Assembly (NCBI GenBank): GCA_947475415.1
Contig: CANJLH010000013.1
Location: 29,467-93,466 of the forward strand
Length of the DNA: 64,000 bases
From: Caulobacteraceae bacterium
Lineage (GTDB): Bacteria > Pseudomonadota > Alphaproteobacteria > Caulobacterales > Caulobacteraceae
Direction: 5' to 3'
Part shown: positions 44,604 through 56,952 of the stretch, piece after piece
Layout: the number at the start of each line of letters is the position of its first letter
Numbering within the stretch: the stretch's first letter is position 1
The notes under the pieces: model-generated
What the model was told of the DNA's origin: nothing
Seen by the model: only the letters and a program-made list of their open reading frames with translations
Database searches by the model: none
Program-made: the position numbers and the translations under genes

Positions 44604-47057
44604 TTACTCGGAGCCGAAGGTCTTGCGAACCTGCACGCCCCACATTCGCGGCTCGCCGATCACTGCGCCCTGCACGCCGCCCAGCGCCGACTGATTGAGC
44701 ACGTAGTAGCGAACAGTCTTGTCGAGAGCGTTGTTGGCGAACACCGCGACGGACAGCCCCTTGTCCTCCATTTCGTAATCCAACCGCAGGTTCAGCAGGC
44801 CCAGCGACTTGGTGCCGACGGCGTAATTGTTGGTGCCGGCCACCAGGCTGTTGACCACAAAGGCGGGAAGGTTGGGGTCTTGCAGACGCGGCGGCGGCTT
44901 GGCGCCGCTGATGTGGGACCAGTCCGCCTGAATACCCGCCTTGCCGCCGCCCATATCGTGTTCATAGCGGCCCGACAGGCTGTACTGCCAACGCGGGTTT
45001 GCGAACCGCTCGCCCGTACCGTCCACCCGGGCGCCGAACAGGTTCAAAGCACCGGGGAACTTGTCGTACTTGCCGTAGAGGTAAGAGACCATGCTGCGCA
45101 GGGTCAGGCCGTCCACCGGACGAACGGTGAATTCACCCTCCAGTCCCTTGATGGTCGCCGAGGCGGCGTTCTGGATCACCGTCTGAGGCGTCAGGCCCAC
45201 TGGGACAATGATGGATTCCTGCTTGTTGGAGTAGGCGGTCTTGTAGGCGGCCAGGTTGGCCCGGACCCGACCGTTCAGGAGATCGGTCTTGACGCCGAAC
45301 TCAACGTCCCGCGCCTTTTCCGGCGAGAACGCCGGGGCGGTGATCACCCGCAGGTTCCAGCCGCCGCCCCGGAAGCCCTGGGCGGTTTTCAGATAGACCA
45401 GGGTGTGGGGCGTTGCCTGCCAGTTAAGGCTGGCCAGATATGACGTGCCGGTGAAACTCGCGGTCCGCTTGGTCGAGCAGTCGGTGATCGGATTGAGCGT
45501 TATGAGTGGCGCAGTAGATCCGGGCGCCGCCGTGACAAAGCTGCACGAATACTGCCCCGTAGACGGAGCGAACCGGCGGCTGACCTGATTTACCCCGTGC
45601 GTCTCTTCAGTATAGCGCAGGCCGAGGGTCGCCGACAGGGTCGGCAGGATTTTGTAATCTTCCTGCGTGAACAGCGACCAGCTCGAATTCTTGATATCGA
45701 TGCCCTGGTTGAAGTTGATCGTAAACGGCGTGCCCGGCGCCAGTAACGTCCCCGCATTGGCCAGACGGGTCTGGTCGATGCGGAAATTGTTGGTGGTGGA
45801 ATCGATGCCCTTCTCACGGGAGATGAAGCCGCCGAACAACCAGTTCAGTTTGTCGTCGAACGAGCTTCCGGAGAGATCGAATTCCTGGGAGAAGAATTTC
45901 CCGACGTTCTGATCGAAATCCGCGAAGGTCTGCGGCCCGGGGCTGAGGACGCCGATCTCAAGAATTCTGAATCGGGTGGCGTCCAGGTCGGTGTAGGGGT
46001 CGGAGACCACCTTGGCATAGCCGCTGATCGATTTGAGCTGAGCGTTTTCAGCCAGATCATAGGTCACCGTCGCGGAAATTGACTTGCGGCCAGCCTTGTT
46101 GCGCAGCTTCAGTTCAGTGTCGCTGGTGAAGGCGTCGGCGCGTCCCTTGGCGGCGATGTCGTCCAGGAGTGCCTTAGCGGTGGCCCGGTTCGCCGCGTTG
46201 AACGGATCCAGCCCCAGCTCGAACGCCGCCTGGAAGCTGGTCGCCCCCTGCCCCGTGTTCCAAATGGGAACGTTCAGGAACCCATGCTCGCGCATTCGGG
46301 CGTATTCGGCCTTCACAACGATGTTCAGGTTCTCGGTTGGATCGGCGACCAGGCTGGCCCGGACGAAGGCCTGATTCTTATCATTGCCGGTGTCCCATCC
46401 GTTGATGCGGGACTTGCCGTAGCCATTGCGGTTCCAGTATTGCCCCGCCAGCCGAAGGGCGAGTTTGTCCTCGACGATCGGGACGTTCACCGCGCCGTTG
46501 AGCCGTACGTTCTTGTAATTTCCGCCCTCGGCGAAGGCGAAACCATGCACGCCCTCATAGTCAGCGCCCTTGGTGATGATGTTCACCGCGCCGCCAGTGG
46601 TGTTGCGGCCGTAAAGGGTGCCCTACGGGCCCTTGAGCACTTCCACCCGCTGGATATCGAACAGACCCGCCGAAAGAGCATAGGGGTGCGGCACGTTGAA
46701 TCCGTCGAGGTAAACGCCGACCGCCTGCTCCACCGTCAGCAGCACGTCGCTGGCCACCTGGCCGCGGATGCCGAAAACAACCAGGTCGGAGGACTTGGAG
46801 GCCGTGACGATCTGAATGCTGGGGACCTGTCTGGCGATGTCAGACGCAGTGCGCACGCCCTGTTGGGCCAGCTGCTCACCGGAGAAGGCCGACACAGCCA
46901 CCGGAACCGTCTGCAGCGATTCCTCGCGCTTCCGGGCGGTGACCACCACCTCGTCCACGGCGAAATTGTCAGCGCCTTGCGCGAACGCCGCCGGTGCGGC
47001 CATGACAGCCGACAGCAAGACGGCCGGCGCAATCGTGCTCATGAGATGTTTTTTCAC
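44604..47057 (-). pseudogene. TonB-dependent receptor, interrupted by one in-frame TAG
   Basis: 818 codons from a GTG at 47057 with AGGGGGAAATCC upstream. Signal peptide, then TonB box DEVVVTARKREES, plug domain and a long beta-barrel that ends in F (last residues VRKTFGSE). Codon 145 (46623-46625 on the plus strand, read CTA) is TAG in the plug motif EVLKGP-stop-GTLYGRNTTGG, where family members have Gln (CAG). Both sides are in the same frame and otherwise intact, so one base change explains it. Either a recent pseudogene, a sequence error or a suppressed codon. The nearby lactonase, decarboxylase and esterase suggest an uptake role for plant-derived compounds. Confidence 0.88.
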
Positions 47058-47273
47058 GGATTTCCCCCTGAAGCGGATCATTTTTTTCGACGTTGAGACG
47101 TCGCGATTCAGAACGCTGCAATGAGGCCGTCGCGGGTGTCAAGCCGTGGCGCCCATGTGGCCAATGCGTCCCATGGGTCGTGTTGCCCGGATGCTACAAA
47201 ATCGTCTCGGATAGGCGCCGTCGTTCAGCTACGCCCCCTCCCCTCGACGCTGCAATCCCGCTAGAAGCGGACC

Positions 47274-49462
<2,189 letters not shown>

Positions 49463-49472
<10 letters not shown>

Positions 49473-49499
49473 TCGACAAGCCGCAAAACCTGTCCCATG
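49463..49499 (+). terminator. Hairpin over the purL stop codon
   Basis: CATGGGATAG (49463-49472) pairs with CTGTCCCATG (49490-49499), ten base pairs with one G-U. The loop is 17 bases. No T-run follows, so it may be a 3' stabiliser or weak terminator. Confidence 0.35.
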
Positions 49500-49573
49500 C
49501 TGCCAGGCTGGGGCGAGGGTCCGGACCATGCGGTCGGCCTGCGTCAACACCCCATTCCTTCGTGGAGACGGCG

Positions 49574-50359
49574 ATGCGCGCGATTGGTCTGACCCTGATG
49601 CTTCTGCCTCTGGCGGCCTGCGCCACGCCGCCGGCGCCGCAGCCCTCCGGTTTCCTGTCCAGCTACGAGGGGCTGCAGGCCAGCCAATCCTCCCGCGCAG
49701 TGATCGCCCAGCGCAGCGACGCCAAGGCTCTCAAGGGCGTCGCCAAGGTAGCCATCGCCGATCCGGTGTTCGCCTCGGGTCCGGACAACGCCTGGATGAC
49801 CGACGCTGAGCGCGCCGCCCTGCTCAGGGAAATCGCCGCCCAGCTCTGCTTTAAGATGAGCGAGCGCTATGAGATCGCGCCGGAGACTTCAGCCGACGCC
49901 GTGATGCGCACCTCGGTGACCCGTGCCATCGCCACCGGGCGCATGGGCGCAGCCGGCGCGGCGGCGGTCAACGCCATGATCCCGGGTCCCATCGGCGTGC
50001 GGGCTCCGGACGCGCTTGGCGGGCTGTCGGCGGAGGCCGAGATGAAGGTCAAGGACCGTCAGGTCGCCGCCTTGATTTGGAACCGCGACGCCCAAGCGTT
50101 GGGCACCGACGACCCTTCCCTGTCGCGCATCGGCGACGCCCTGCAGTTCGCCAAACCCTTTGCGGCCGCGGCGGTCAAGACCATGACCTCGCCCAAGGCC
50201 GCCAAGCGCACCATCGACCACGAGGCCGACCCGTGCGCGCAATTCGGCCCGCGAACACGCCCCGTCGACTGGCTCGCCAAGACCGCCACCGGTCTCTACA
50301 TGCCTTCGTCGCGGGGGGCGGATGATGCGGCGCCGGCCGCGCCCCCTGCCAAGCCCTAA
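49574..50359 (+). CDS. DUF3313-like lipoprotein
   Basis: 261 aa from the ATG at 49574 with GGAGACGGCG before it. Signal peptide with lipobox PLAACA. The start of the mature part, SGFLSSYEGLQAS, and the YEIAPETSADAVMRTSVTRA segment resemble DUF3313 lipoproteins. Function is unknown for that family. It follows purL by about 100 bases and converges with the SDR gene. Confidence 0.78.
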   Translation: MRAIGLTLMLLPLAACATPPAPQPSGFLSSYEGLQASQSSRAVIAQRSDAKALKGVAKVAIADPVFASGPDNAWMTDAERAALLREIAAQLCFKMSERYEIAPETSADAVMRTSVTRAIATGRMGAAGAAAVNAMIPGPIGVRAPDALGGLSAEAEMKVKDRQVAALIWNRDAQALGTDDPSLSRIGDALQFAKPFAAAAVKTMTSPKAAKRTIDHEADPCAQFGPRTRPVDWLAKTATGLYMPSSRGADDAAPAAPPAKP

Positions 50360-51144
50360 CTCCCCGTCCACAGCGCCTGTCCGCCATCGGCGTTTAGGCA
50401 TATGCCGGTGACGTTGGCGCCCGCTCGGCTGCAGAGATAGAGCACCGCCCCGGCCATGGAATCGGCGTCGCTGGGTCGGCCGGTGGGGATGTTGGCCGCG
50501 ATGTTCTGGCCGGTGGCGGCCATATAGCGGTCGAGCATGGGGGTGCTCACCCGGCCCGGCGTCATGGCGTTGACGTTGATGTTCTCCGCCGCCAGCGCCA
50601 CCGCCAGCCGCTGGCTTAGGTGGATCTCCGCGGCCTTCGAGCCGCCGTAGCTGAAGTTGTTGGGGCCCAGCGGCCGAAGCCCAGCGCCCGACGACATATT
50701 GACCACCCGCGCCGGGTCCTCAGGGGTCGCCGCAGCGCGCAGCAGCGGCAACAGCGCCTGGGTGAAGAAGAACGGCGCGCGGGTGTTGATCGCGAACACC
50801 CGCTCGAAGTCCTCGGGCGCATACTGGTCGAAGGGCGCATTGTGGCCAAAGCCGGCATTGTTGATCAGGATGTTGAGCCTGGTCTCGCGGGCCGAGATCT
50901 CATCGGCGCAAGCCTTCAGGCCTTCGAGCGTGATCAGGTCGCCGACCACCGGGATGCATTCGCCCAGTTTCGACAGCCGCTCTGCGGTGGCGTTCAGAGC
51001 CTCTGGATCGCGGGCGACGATGTAGGTTTTGGCGCCGTTCTCCACCAGGCCCTCGGCGATCATCTCGCCGATCCCCTTGGAGCCTCCGGTGACCACGGCC
51101 ACCTTGCCGCTGACGTCGAACAGACGATTGATGGCGAGCGACAT
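50356..51144 (-). CDS. SDR-family oxidoreductase
   Basis: 262 aa. Rossmann motif VTGGSKGIGEMIAEGL, NNAG in ILINNAGFGHNAP, catalytic Ser in VNMSSGAGLRP and YxxxK in FSYGGSKAAEIHLS. The Arg at VARDPEAL after the second strand hints at NADP. Classical SDR length. The C-terminal LCSRAGANVTGICLNADGG is usual. Substrate unknown. Confidence 0.93.
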   Translation of the reverse strand: MSLAINRLFDVSGKVAVVTGGSKGIGEMIAEGLVENGAKTYIVARDPEALNATAERLSKLGECIPVVGDLITLEGLKACADEISARETRLNILINNAGFGHNAPFDQYAPEDFERVFAINTRAPFFFTQALLPLLRAAATPEDPARVVNMSSGAGLRPLGPNNFSYGGSKAAEIHLSQRLAVALAAENINVNAMTPGRVSTPMLDRYMAATGQNIAANIPTGRPSDADSMAGAVLYLCSRAGANVTGICLNADGGQALWTGS

Positions 51145-51224
51145 GGTACCTCCCGGAGTGTTCTGCTGTCGCCGCCCATCCTAGGTGGGCCGCGGCGCAG
51201 CCGCCACGGTGATCACGCGCCCAA

Positions 51225-52085
51225 CTATTGTGAGCCGCCCAGCTCCTGGTCCTCGCCAATGGTGGCCGGCTCTGCGCCTTTGCGGCAGGCTGGCGCCGCG
51301 GCTGGCGGATCGAAGCCCGCCATGACCACCATCGTCGGGCCATCGGCGAGGGCGGCGCAGCCCTGGGGGGCGAACTTACGGGCATAGGCGATCTGGTCAG
51401 GCTTCAGCCGCCTATCGAGTTCGCCCAGGAAGCGCTCGGCCGCCGCGCGCAGTTCCGGTTCGCCGTCGGGGTTGGCGGCGGCCATGGCGGTCCAGACCCG
51501 GGCCGCGATCAGATCACGGGTCTCGCCGCGGCCCTCGGCATAGGCATGACCCAGTTCGAGCTGGGCGTCAGGATTGCCTTGTGTCGCCTCATAATAGATT
51601 TCGTTGGCGGCGATCTGCTCGGGCGTCAGGTTGGCGACCACCCAGCGTGTCACCGGACCGCGCCGCCCGCCGGCCGCGCCGGCGTAGGGATCGATATGCA
51701 GGTGCGCGCCCTGGGACCCATAGGCCCCCTCGGCGAAAATGGTGCGGAATGGCGCGCCGGCGGCCCGCAGTTTCGCAGCCGCCTGCCAGGGGCTGAGACC
51801 CGGAACCACCACGTCATAGGCGCCCGGCGCGTCCGGATGGCCCGCTGAGTGCCGCGACATCGTGCCGATCGGCACCGTCAGCGCGCCCTGCCGGCGCAGT
51901 TCATTCTCCCGCTCCGGCGTCCGATAGCCGCCAGTGACCCTCCAGTTCCCCGCCCCGAACACCTTGTTGAGAGTGGCGCGGAACCGGCCGTGCACCGCCG
52001 CATCGTCCTCCGCCCCGGCCGGAGCCGCCGCGAGGGCGAGCGTCAACGCCGCCAATACCGCCGTCCCGGTCCGCACCGAACTCAC
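51225..52085 (-). CDS. Secreted M15-like peptidase domain with Sel1-like repeat
   Basis: 286 aa with a signal peptide (GTAVLAALTLALAAAPAGA). Residues ~40-130 resemble the D-Ala-D-Ala carboxypeptidase/hedgehog-like M15 fold: GGYRTPERENELRRQG, SRHSAGHPDAPGAYDVV with possible His and Asp ligands, and GSQGAHLHIDPY with the last His. The C-half has a Sel1-like unit (NPDAQLELGHAYAEGRGETRD). It may cut murein peptides, but the spacing of ligands was judged by eye. Confidence 0.7.
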   Translation of the reverse strand: MSSVRTGTAVLAALTLALAAAPAGAEDDAAVHGRFRATLNKVFGAGNWRVTGGYRTPERENELRRQGALTVPIGTMSRHSAGHPDAPGAYDVVVPGLSPWQAAAKLRAAGAPFRTIFAEGAYGSQGAHLHIDPYAGAAGGRRGPVTRWVVANLTPEQIAANEIYYEATQGNPDAQLELGHAYAEGRGETRDLIAARVWTAMAAANPDGEPELRAAAERFLGELDRRLKPDQIAYARKFAPQGCAALADGPTMVVMAGFDPPAAAPACRKGAEPATIGEDQELGGSQ

Positions 52086-52234
52086 GCTCCCATGGCCGTT
52101 CGACCTTCCCGGATTGCAAACTGTGCGCCAGGGCTAAATGCCGATAGCCTAGCCTACGACCTGGATTTCGGCAAAAGTGATCGCCCGGCGCCCATCGGCG
52201 CCACGTAAAGTGCGGCCCGCGCCCTGTCGCGGCC

Positions 52235-53353
52235 TCAGCCGAGCAATTCCGTCCAGAACCGCTCACGCAATCCGTTCCAGTTCGCTGTTCCGGTCGCCCG
52301 ATAGATTATGCGCAGGTGCTTCTTGAGCGCCTCCGGGCTGACGCCGAACTGAGCTTCGCATTCCAGCCGCTGGCCGCCTTGCGCCGCGAACAGGGCGATC
52401 TGCTTCTGCATCAAGGTCAGCGGCAAGGCGGACAGCCGATCCACCGCCATCACATTCACAGACGCTTCCAGATCGACCGAGACAAACATCTCGATCTCCT
52501 CGCGCCCCCCGGCTCCGACCCGCCGGGAAGGCGAGGCGCGGACCACAAGCCGCCCATCGACCGCCGGAAGCTCCAGTTGCGCCGGTGCGCCCTGGGCCAG
52601 CATCGCGGCCAGGTGGCGCGAAAACGCCGGCGCCTCTCGCGGACGGCCCGTGATCGGCACGTTCTGGCGCAGCAGTTGGCAGCGGTTCAACAGGTCTTCG
52701 GCCTCGGCGTTTATCGCCAGCAAATCCGCGCCGGAGTTGTCGGTGATGAAATGCGAGGTGCGACTGCCTTGCGGCCGCCATGCAATGTCCCGCCGTTGTG
52801 CGCGAAGCGCCTGTTCAAGCAATTCCCGGACCGGCTGGGCTGTCGCCGCATGGCGCTGCGCGAAGGGCCGACCCTCCTTGTTCCAGAGCACCACCAGGGC
52901 CGCGCAACTGCCATCATGCTCAATGCGGATATCCAGACAGTGTTGATGGCCAAGCGGGGCGGCGAGATATTTGTAGACATTGCTGCCGAGAAATTTCTCA
53001 TGCATGCCCTCGCCCAACATCCGACCGACCGGCGGACCGTCAAGCTGGGTGAAGGTCACCATGTTGAACTCACCCGGCGCGCTGAACAGTTCGTCGAAAT
53101 ACGCGACGAAAAAGTCCTTCAGTTCAGCTGATGCTGAATCGTGGAAAAAGCCGGCGGGCGCGCCAGACGGATCGAGCCAGAAGATTGAACCGCAATCCGC
53201 GCCGACAAGGTCACGGGCGACCGCACAGGCGAGCGCAGCAATGGCTTCAAGCCCGGCGCCGCAGCCGCACAGCAGCCTGAGCCGCTCCAGGAGCCGCCGA
53301 CTGTACAGGGCGTTGCGCACCGGCCTGCGCGGCGTCAATTGAGAGGCAGTCAC
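52235..53353 (-). CDS. LuxR-type transcription regulator with GAF-like sensor region
   Basis: 372 aa. Residues ~20-190 look like a GAF-type ligand domain (ADCGSIFWLDPSG, ALVVLWNKEGRPF). A PAS-like stretch may follow. The C-terminus holds a LuxR/GerE-like helix-turn-helix: LPLTLMQKQIALFAAQGGQR, then FGVSPEALKKHLRIIYRATG. It is divergent from the RTX gene with 243 bases between, so it is a candidate regulator of that gene or of itself. Confidence 0.78.
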   Translation of the reverse strand: MTASQLTPRRPVRNALYSRRLLERLRLLCGCGAGLEAIAALACAVARDLVGADCGSIFWLDPSGAPAGFFHDSASAELKDFFVAYFDELFSAPGEFNMVTFTQLDGPPVGRMLGEGMHEKFLGSNVYKYLAAPLGHQHCLDIRIEHDGSCAALVVLWNKEGRPFAQRHAATAQPVRELLEQALRAQRRDIAWRPQGSRTSHFITDNSGADLLAINAEAEDLLNRCQLLRQNVPITGRPREAPAFSRHLAAMLAQGAPAQLELPAVDGRLVVRASPSRRVGAGGREEIEMFVSVDLEASVNVMAVDRLSALPLTLMQKQIALFAAQGGQRLECEAQFGVSPEALKKHLRIIYRATGTANWNGLRERFWTELLG

Positions 53354-53409
53354 GCCTTGCGGCTATCATTGAACTATCTTTCGGTAAACTAGACCCTCGG
53401 CAATTTTAC

Positions 53410-53425
53410 CTCCCCCAAGGGGGAG
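53410..53425. promoter_or_regulatory. Palindrome between the LuxR-type and RTX genes
   Basis: CTCCCCC and GGGGGAG arms with two bases between. It lies 57 bases from the regulator start and about 170 from the RTX start. It may be an operator. Confidence 0.35.
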
Positions 53426-53512
53426 TTTAAGCGTGAGCGCGCCTCGCTAGACTTGCCAAGATTGGGACCAAATTCTCAAATACCGATGATATCTGGCACT
53501 TTAAGGGCGTTT

Positions 53513-53526
53513 CCCACAACTGTGGG
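53513..53526. promoter_or_regulatory. Inverted repeat upstream of the RTX gene
   Basis: CCCACA and TGTGGG with AC between. It is flanked by AAATACC (53478-53484) and GGTATTT (53538-53544), which can also pair, making a nested symmetric region about 50 bases before the RTX start. It is a candidate operator or leader hairpin. Confidence 0.4.
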
Positions 53527-53596
53527 GGGAACTTATTGGTATTTAATTTCGGTCTCTAAGTAGAATTTTGGAATCAACGCTAGGGGGGCGAAGGCG

Positions 53597-56500
53597 ATGG
53601 CCATTTTCACGGGCGACCAGTTTGCGAACACGGACTCGGGCACGAGCGGAAATGACTCGTCTGTCGGCGCCGCCGGCGACGACAGCCTGAACGGCGGCGT
53701 CGGGAACGATATCCTCGACGGCGGCGACAACAACGACACTCTGGACGGCGGTGACGGCAATGACACCGTCTCCGGCGGCCTTGGCGACGATGTGTTGATC
53801 CAGGTCGGGGGAACCGGCGCGGCCACCTACGATGGTGGCGGCGGGACCGACACCCTGCGGGCCGTTGGCGTCAATTCCTTCGCCGGGGTCGCCGGGACCA
53901 CGGTGCTTTCCATCGAGCGCATTGAGTTCGCGACCACCGCCGGCCAGGCCCTGGTCTTTCAGATTGATACCACCCAGATCGGCCCGGGCAAGGTTGACCC
54001 CGGCGCCGTCCTGGTGGGCGGCGACTGAACAGACATCCTGAGGGTGGGGACTCCGGGGGGCGCCCAGGGCGGCCCGTTCGGCCTGTCCAACTTCACCCTC
54101 AGCAACTGGACCACCACGGCGGACTTCACCACCAGCGACCGGGTTACGCTGTTTGTCCCGGACTCCAACAGCGCCCACAGCTACACCCTCTTCGCCGCCC
54201 AGACTCATGACGGCATCCAGGTTCTCAACGCCAACAATGGCAATGACTCGCTGGTCGGCGGGGACGGCATGGAGGTCCTGTTCGGCAACGGCGGCAATGA
54301 CACGCTGGACGCGGCCTGGGGCGACGATACGCTGACCGGAGACAATTCCCTGGGTGGCGCCAGCGGCGCCGACGTGTTCAAGCTCGGCGGCGGCCACGAT
54401 GTCATCACCGACTTCGCCCATGGCGTCGACAAGCTCGACCTCTCCGAATACGGCTTCGACAGCTTCTCAAGCCTGCAGCCCTATCTGTCCGCCAGCGGCG
54501 GCGACACGGTACTCAGCATCACCTACAACGGGGTGGTCAACACCACCACCTTCAAGGGCGTTGCCTTCGGGACCCTGGACGCCGGCGATTTCATCGTCGC
54601 CGGGAACACGCCGATCAACCACACAGGCGCAGACGCCGGCACTCCGAACGCCGACTTTGGTCCTGGCGGCGGCGGAAACGACAGCATCGACGGCGCCGGC
54701 GGCAATGACACCCTGGCTGGCTTCGGCGGTAACGACAGCCTCGCAGGCGCCGCTGGCAATGACAGCCTCGATGGCGGCGCGGGCGCCGACACCCTCAACG
54801 GCGGCCTCGACAACGACTATCTGTTTGGTGGCGACAACGACGATATCCTGAACGGCGGCCCGGGCGGGTCAGACACTCTCGACGGCGGCCTTGGCGCCGA
54901 CACCTTGGTCGGAGGCGGCGGTCCCGACCTGATGAACGGTGGCGACAACAACGACGTCCTCATCGTCACAGGCGACTTCAACGGCGGCAGCACGCTGAAC
55001 GGCGGCGAAGGCGACGATGTCGTGATCGTCCAGAACCTGATCGCCGGTCCGGCCGGGACCTTCGAGTTCGTGCAGTTCAATGGCGGCAATGGGACCGACA
55101 CCCTGGCCATCGGCGGCTATGTGAACTTCCGGGGCGCCGGTGGAGGTTTCGAGAACATCACCCTATTGGCCGCCAACGCCAACCGGGCCGCAGCGGTACT
55201 GGAGGTCAGCAGCGACTCCGGCATGAATTTCAATGCGCCGGTGATCGGCGGGACGGGCCTGATCCGCTACAACATCGCCGCCGTCGACCCCGAGTTCGAC
55301 GCATCGGACGTGACCTTCGCCGCAGGCGCCAGCGTGACGTTCGAGGTGAATGGATCGGCTGGTGACGACACCATCGTCGGCTCGACCATCGGTGACGACC
55401 TGCGCGGTGGCGGCGGCGTCGACCAGATCAACGGCGGCGGCGGCGCGGACACCGTCAGCTCTGGGACGGGCGCCGACGTGCTGACCCTCAGTTCGATCCT
55501 GGGATCCACGCTGACGGTCACTGACTTCACCACCGGCGCGGCGGGCGACGCCTTGTCGATCAACGCTTTTCTGGCGGCGCGGACCACCTGGACATCGGGA
55601 AATCCGTTCGCCAGCGGCCATCTGCGTCTGGTGCAGAGTGGCGCGCACGCGGTGATCGAAGTGGACGCCGATGGCGGGGCCAACAGCTTCACGCCGCTGG
55701 TCACCTTGCAGAACACCAATGTCCTGGACCTGACGGCGTTCAACCTTGGCGGATATGCGCCTACGGTAAGCGGCAGCTCCGGCGGCGACGCCCTGGTCTA
55801 CACGCCGCCCGCCCACGCCCCCACCGGCGCGGCGGCGCCAACCCTGGACGGCGGGGCGGGAACCGACACCCTGACCATCTCCACAGCAGCCCTGACTCCG
55901 GCGCAGATCGTCGGCCCGGCGACCATCACCCCCAGCGCGGACGGCACGAAACTGCTGTTCGACCTCAACGGCGACGGGATCACCGACCTCGCCGTCACCA
56001 ACGTCGAGGACATTGTGCTCAACGGTCAGAGCGTGGTGATCAGCGGCAATCTGGTGAACACCGGCCTGGCGCCCAATACGATCCACTATACCGGCGGCGC
56101 CACCAACGACCTCTTCGACGCCAGCGGACTCGTCTCGCTGGAATCGATCCGGGCCGACGGCGGCGGCGGCAACGACACCCTGATCAGCGGCAATGACGAC
56201 GACACCCTGATCGGCGGCGATGGGTCCGACAAACTCAACGGGCGTGGGGGGCCGGACAGCCTGAACGGCGGCGCCGGTGACGACACCCTGATCGGGGGCG
56301 CCGGGGCCGACACCCTGTCGGGCGGCTCCGACATTGATACCCTCGACTACAGCGCCGCGCCCAAGTTCACCTCGGTCTCGGGCGCGTTCGCCCTTCCCAG
56401 CAGCCCTGGCCGCGAGCTTTCCGGCAATTGGGCGAAATCTGAAGGCGTCTACGTCAATCTGGCGACCGGCATCGGCCATTGGGGCGATGCTGAGGGCGAC

Positions 56501-56947
56501 TCGATCTCGGGCGCGGAAAACGTCATCGGCAGCGCCTTCAACGATGCGTTGATCGGCGACGGCGCGGCCAACTCGCTCTCCGGCGGCGCAGGCGACGACG
56601 TCCTCGAAGGCGGGGCCGGCGCGGACAGCCTGGCCGGCGGCATCGGCGCCGACTGGTTCGTGTTCGGCTCCGGGTCCGACGCCAATGGCGACGTCATCTA
56701 TGACTTCGTCACCAAGCTGGACCGGTTCGATCTCTCCGCCATCGACGCGAACACCACCAAAAGCGGCAACCAGGACTTCGACTTCCTAAAATACAAGGCG
56801 TTCACCCGTGAAGCGGGCCAGCTTCACCTGGTCGACACGGCGCAGGGCACGGTGGTCGAGGGCGACGTTAACGGTGACGGGGTGGCGGATTTCCGCTTCA
56901 CCGTGGTGGGCGTGCACAGCTTCGCGAGCGACGACTTCCTGCTGTAG
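53597..56947 (+). pseudogene. RTX calcium-binding repeat protein, interrupted by one in-frame TGA
   Basis: 1116 codons with a GGGGGG-containing ribosome site upstream. Blocks of GGxGxDxLx nonapeptides recur at roughly 53.69-53.80, 54.24-54.33, 54.67-54.97, 55.38-55.48, 56.15-56.34 and 56.54-56.67 kb, parted by longer beta-rich stretches. The C-terminus resembles serralysin/RsaA-type secretion ends (FVFGSGSDANGDVIYDF ... SFASDDFLL), which suggests type I secretion; there is no signal peptide. Codon 144 (54026-54028) is TGA in GGD-stop-TDIL, where GGD-G-TD is expected (GGA to TGA). Both halves share one frame. No transporter genes are near. It may be a surface or adhesin protein. Confidence 0.88.
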
Positions 56948-56952
56948 GTCCC

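Noticed and set aside
54026..54028. Selenocysteine at the RTX TGA
   Set aside because: The site is a repeat Gly in a Ca2+-binding loop, there is no redox motif, and no SECIS-like hairpin was recognised right after it.
55163..56479. 438-codon open frame antisense to the RTX gene
   Set aside because: It mirrors the glycine/aspartate-rich repeats (GGC/GAC codons read backwards lack stops). The plus frame has RTX repeats and a secretion-type end, so the antisense frame is a shadow.
53690..56670. CRISPR-like array
   Set aside because: The periodic signal is imperfect coding repeat of 27 bases (RTX nonapeptides) in one long frame. There are no spacers of even length and no cas genes.
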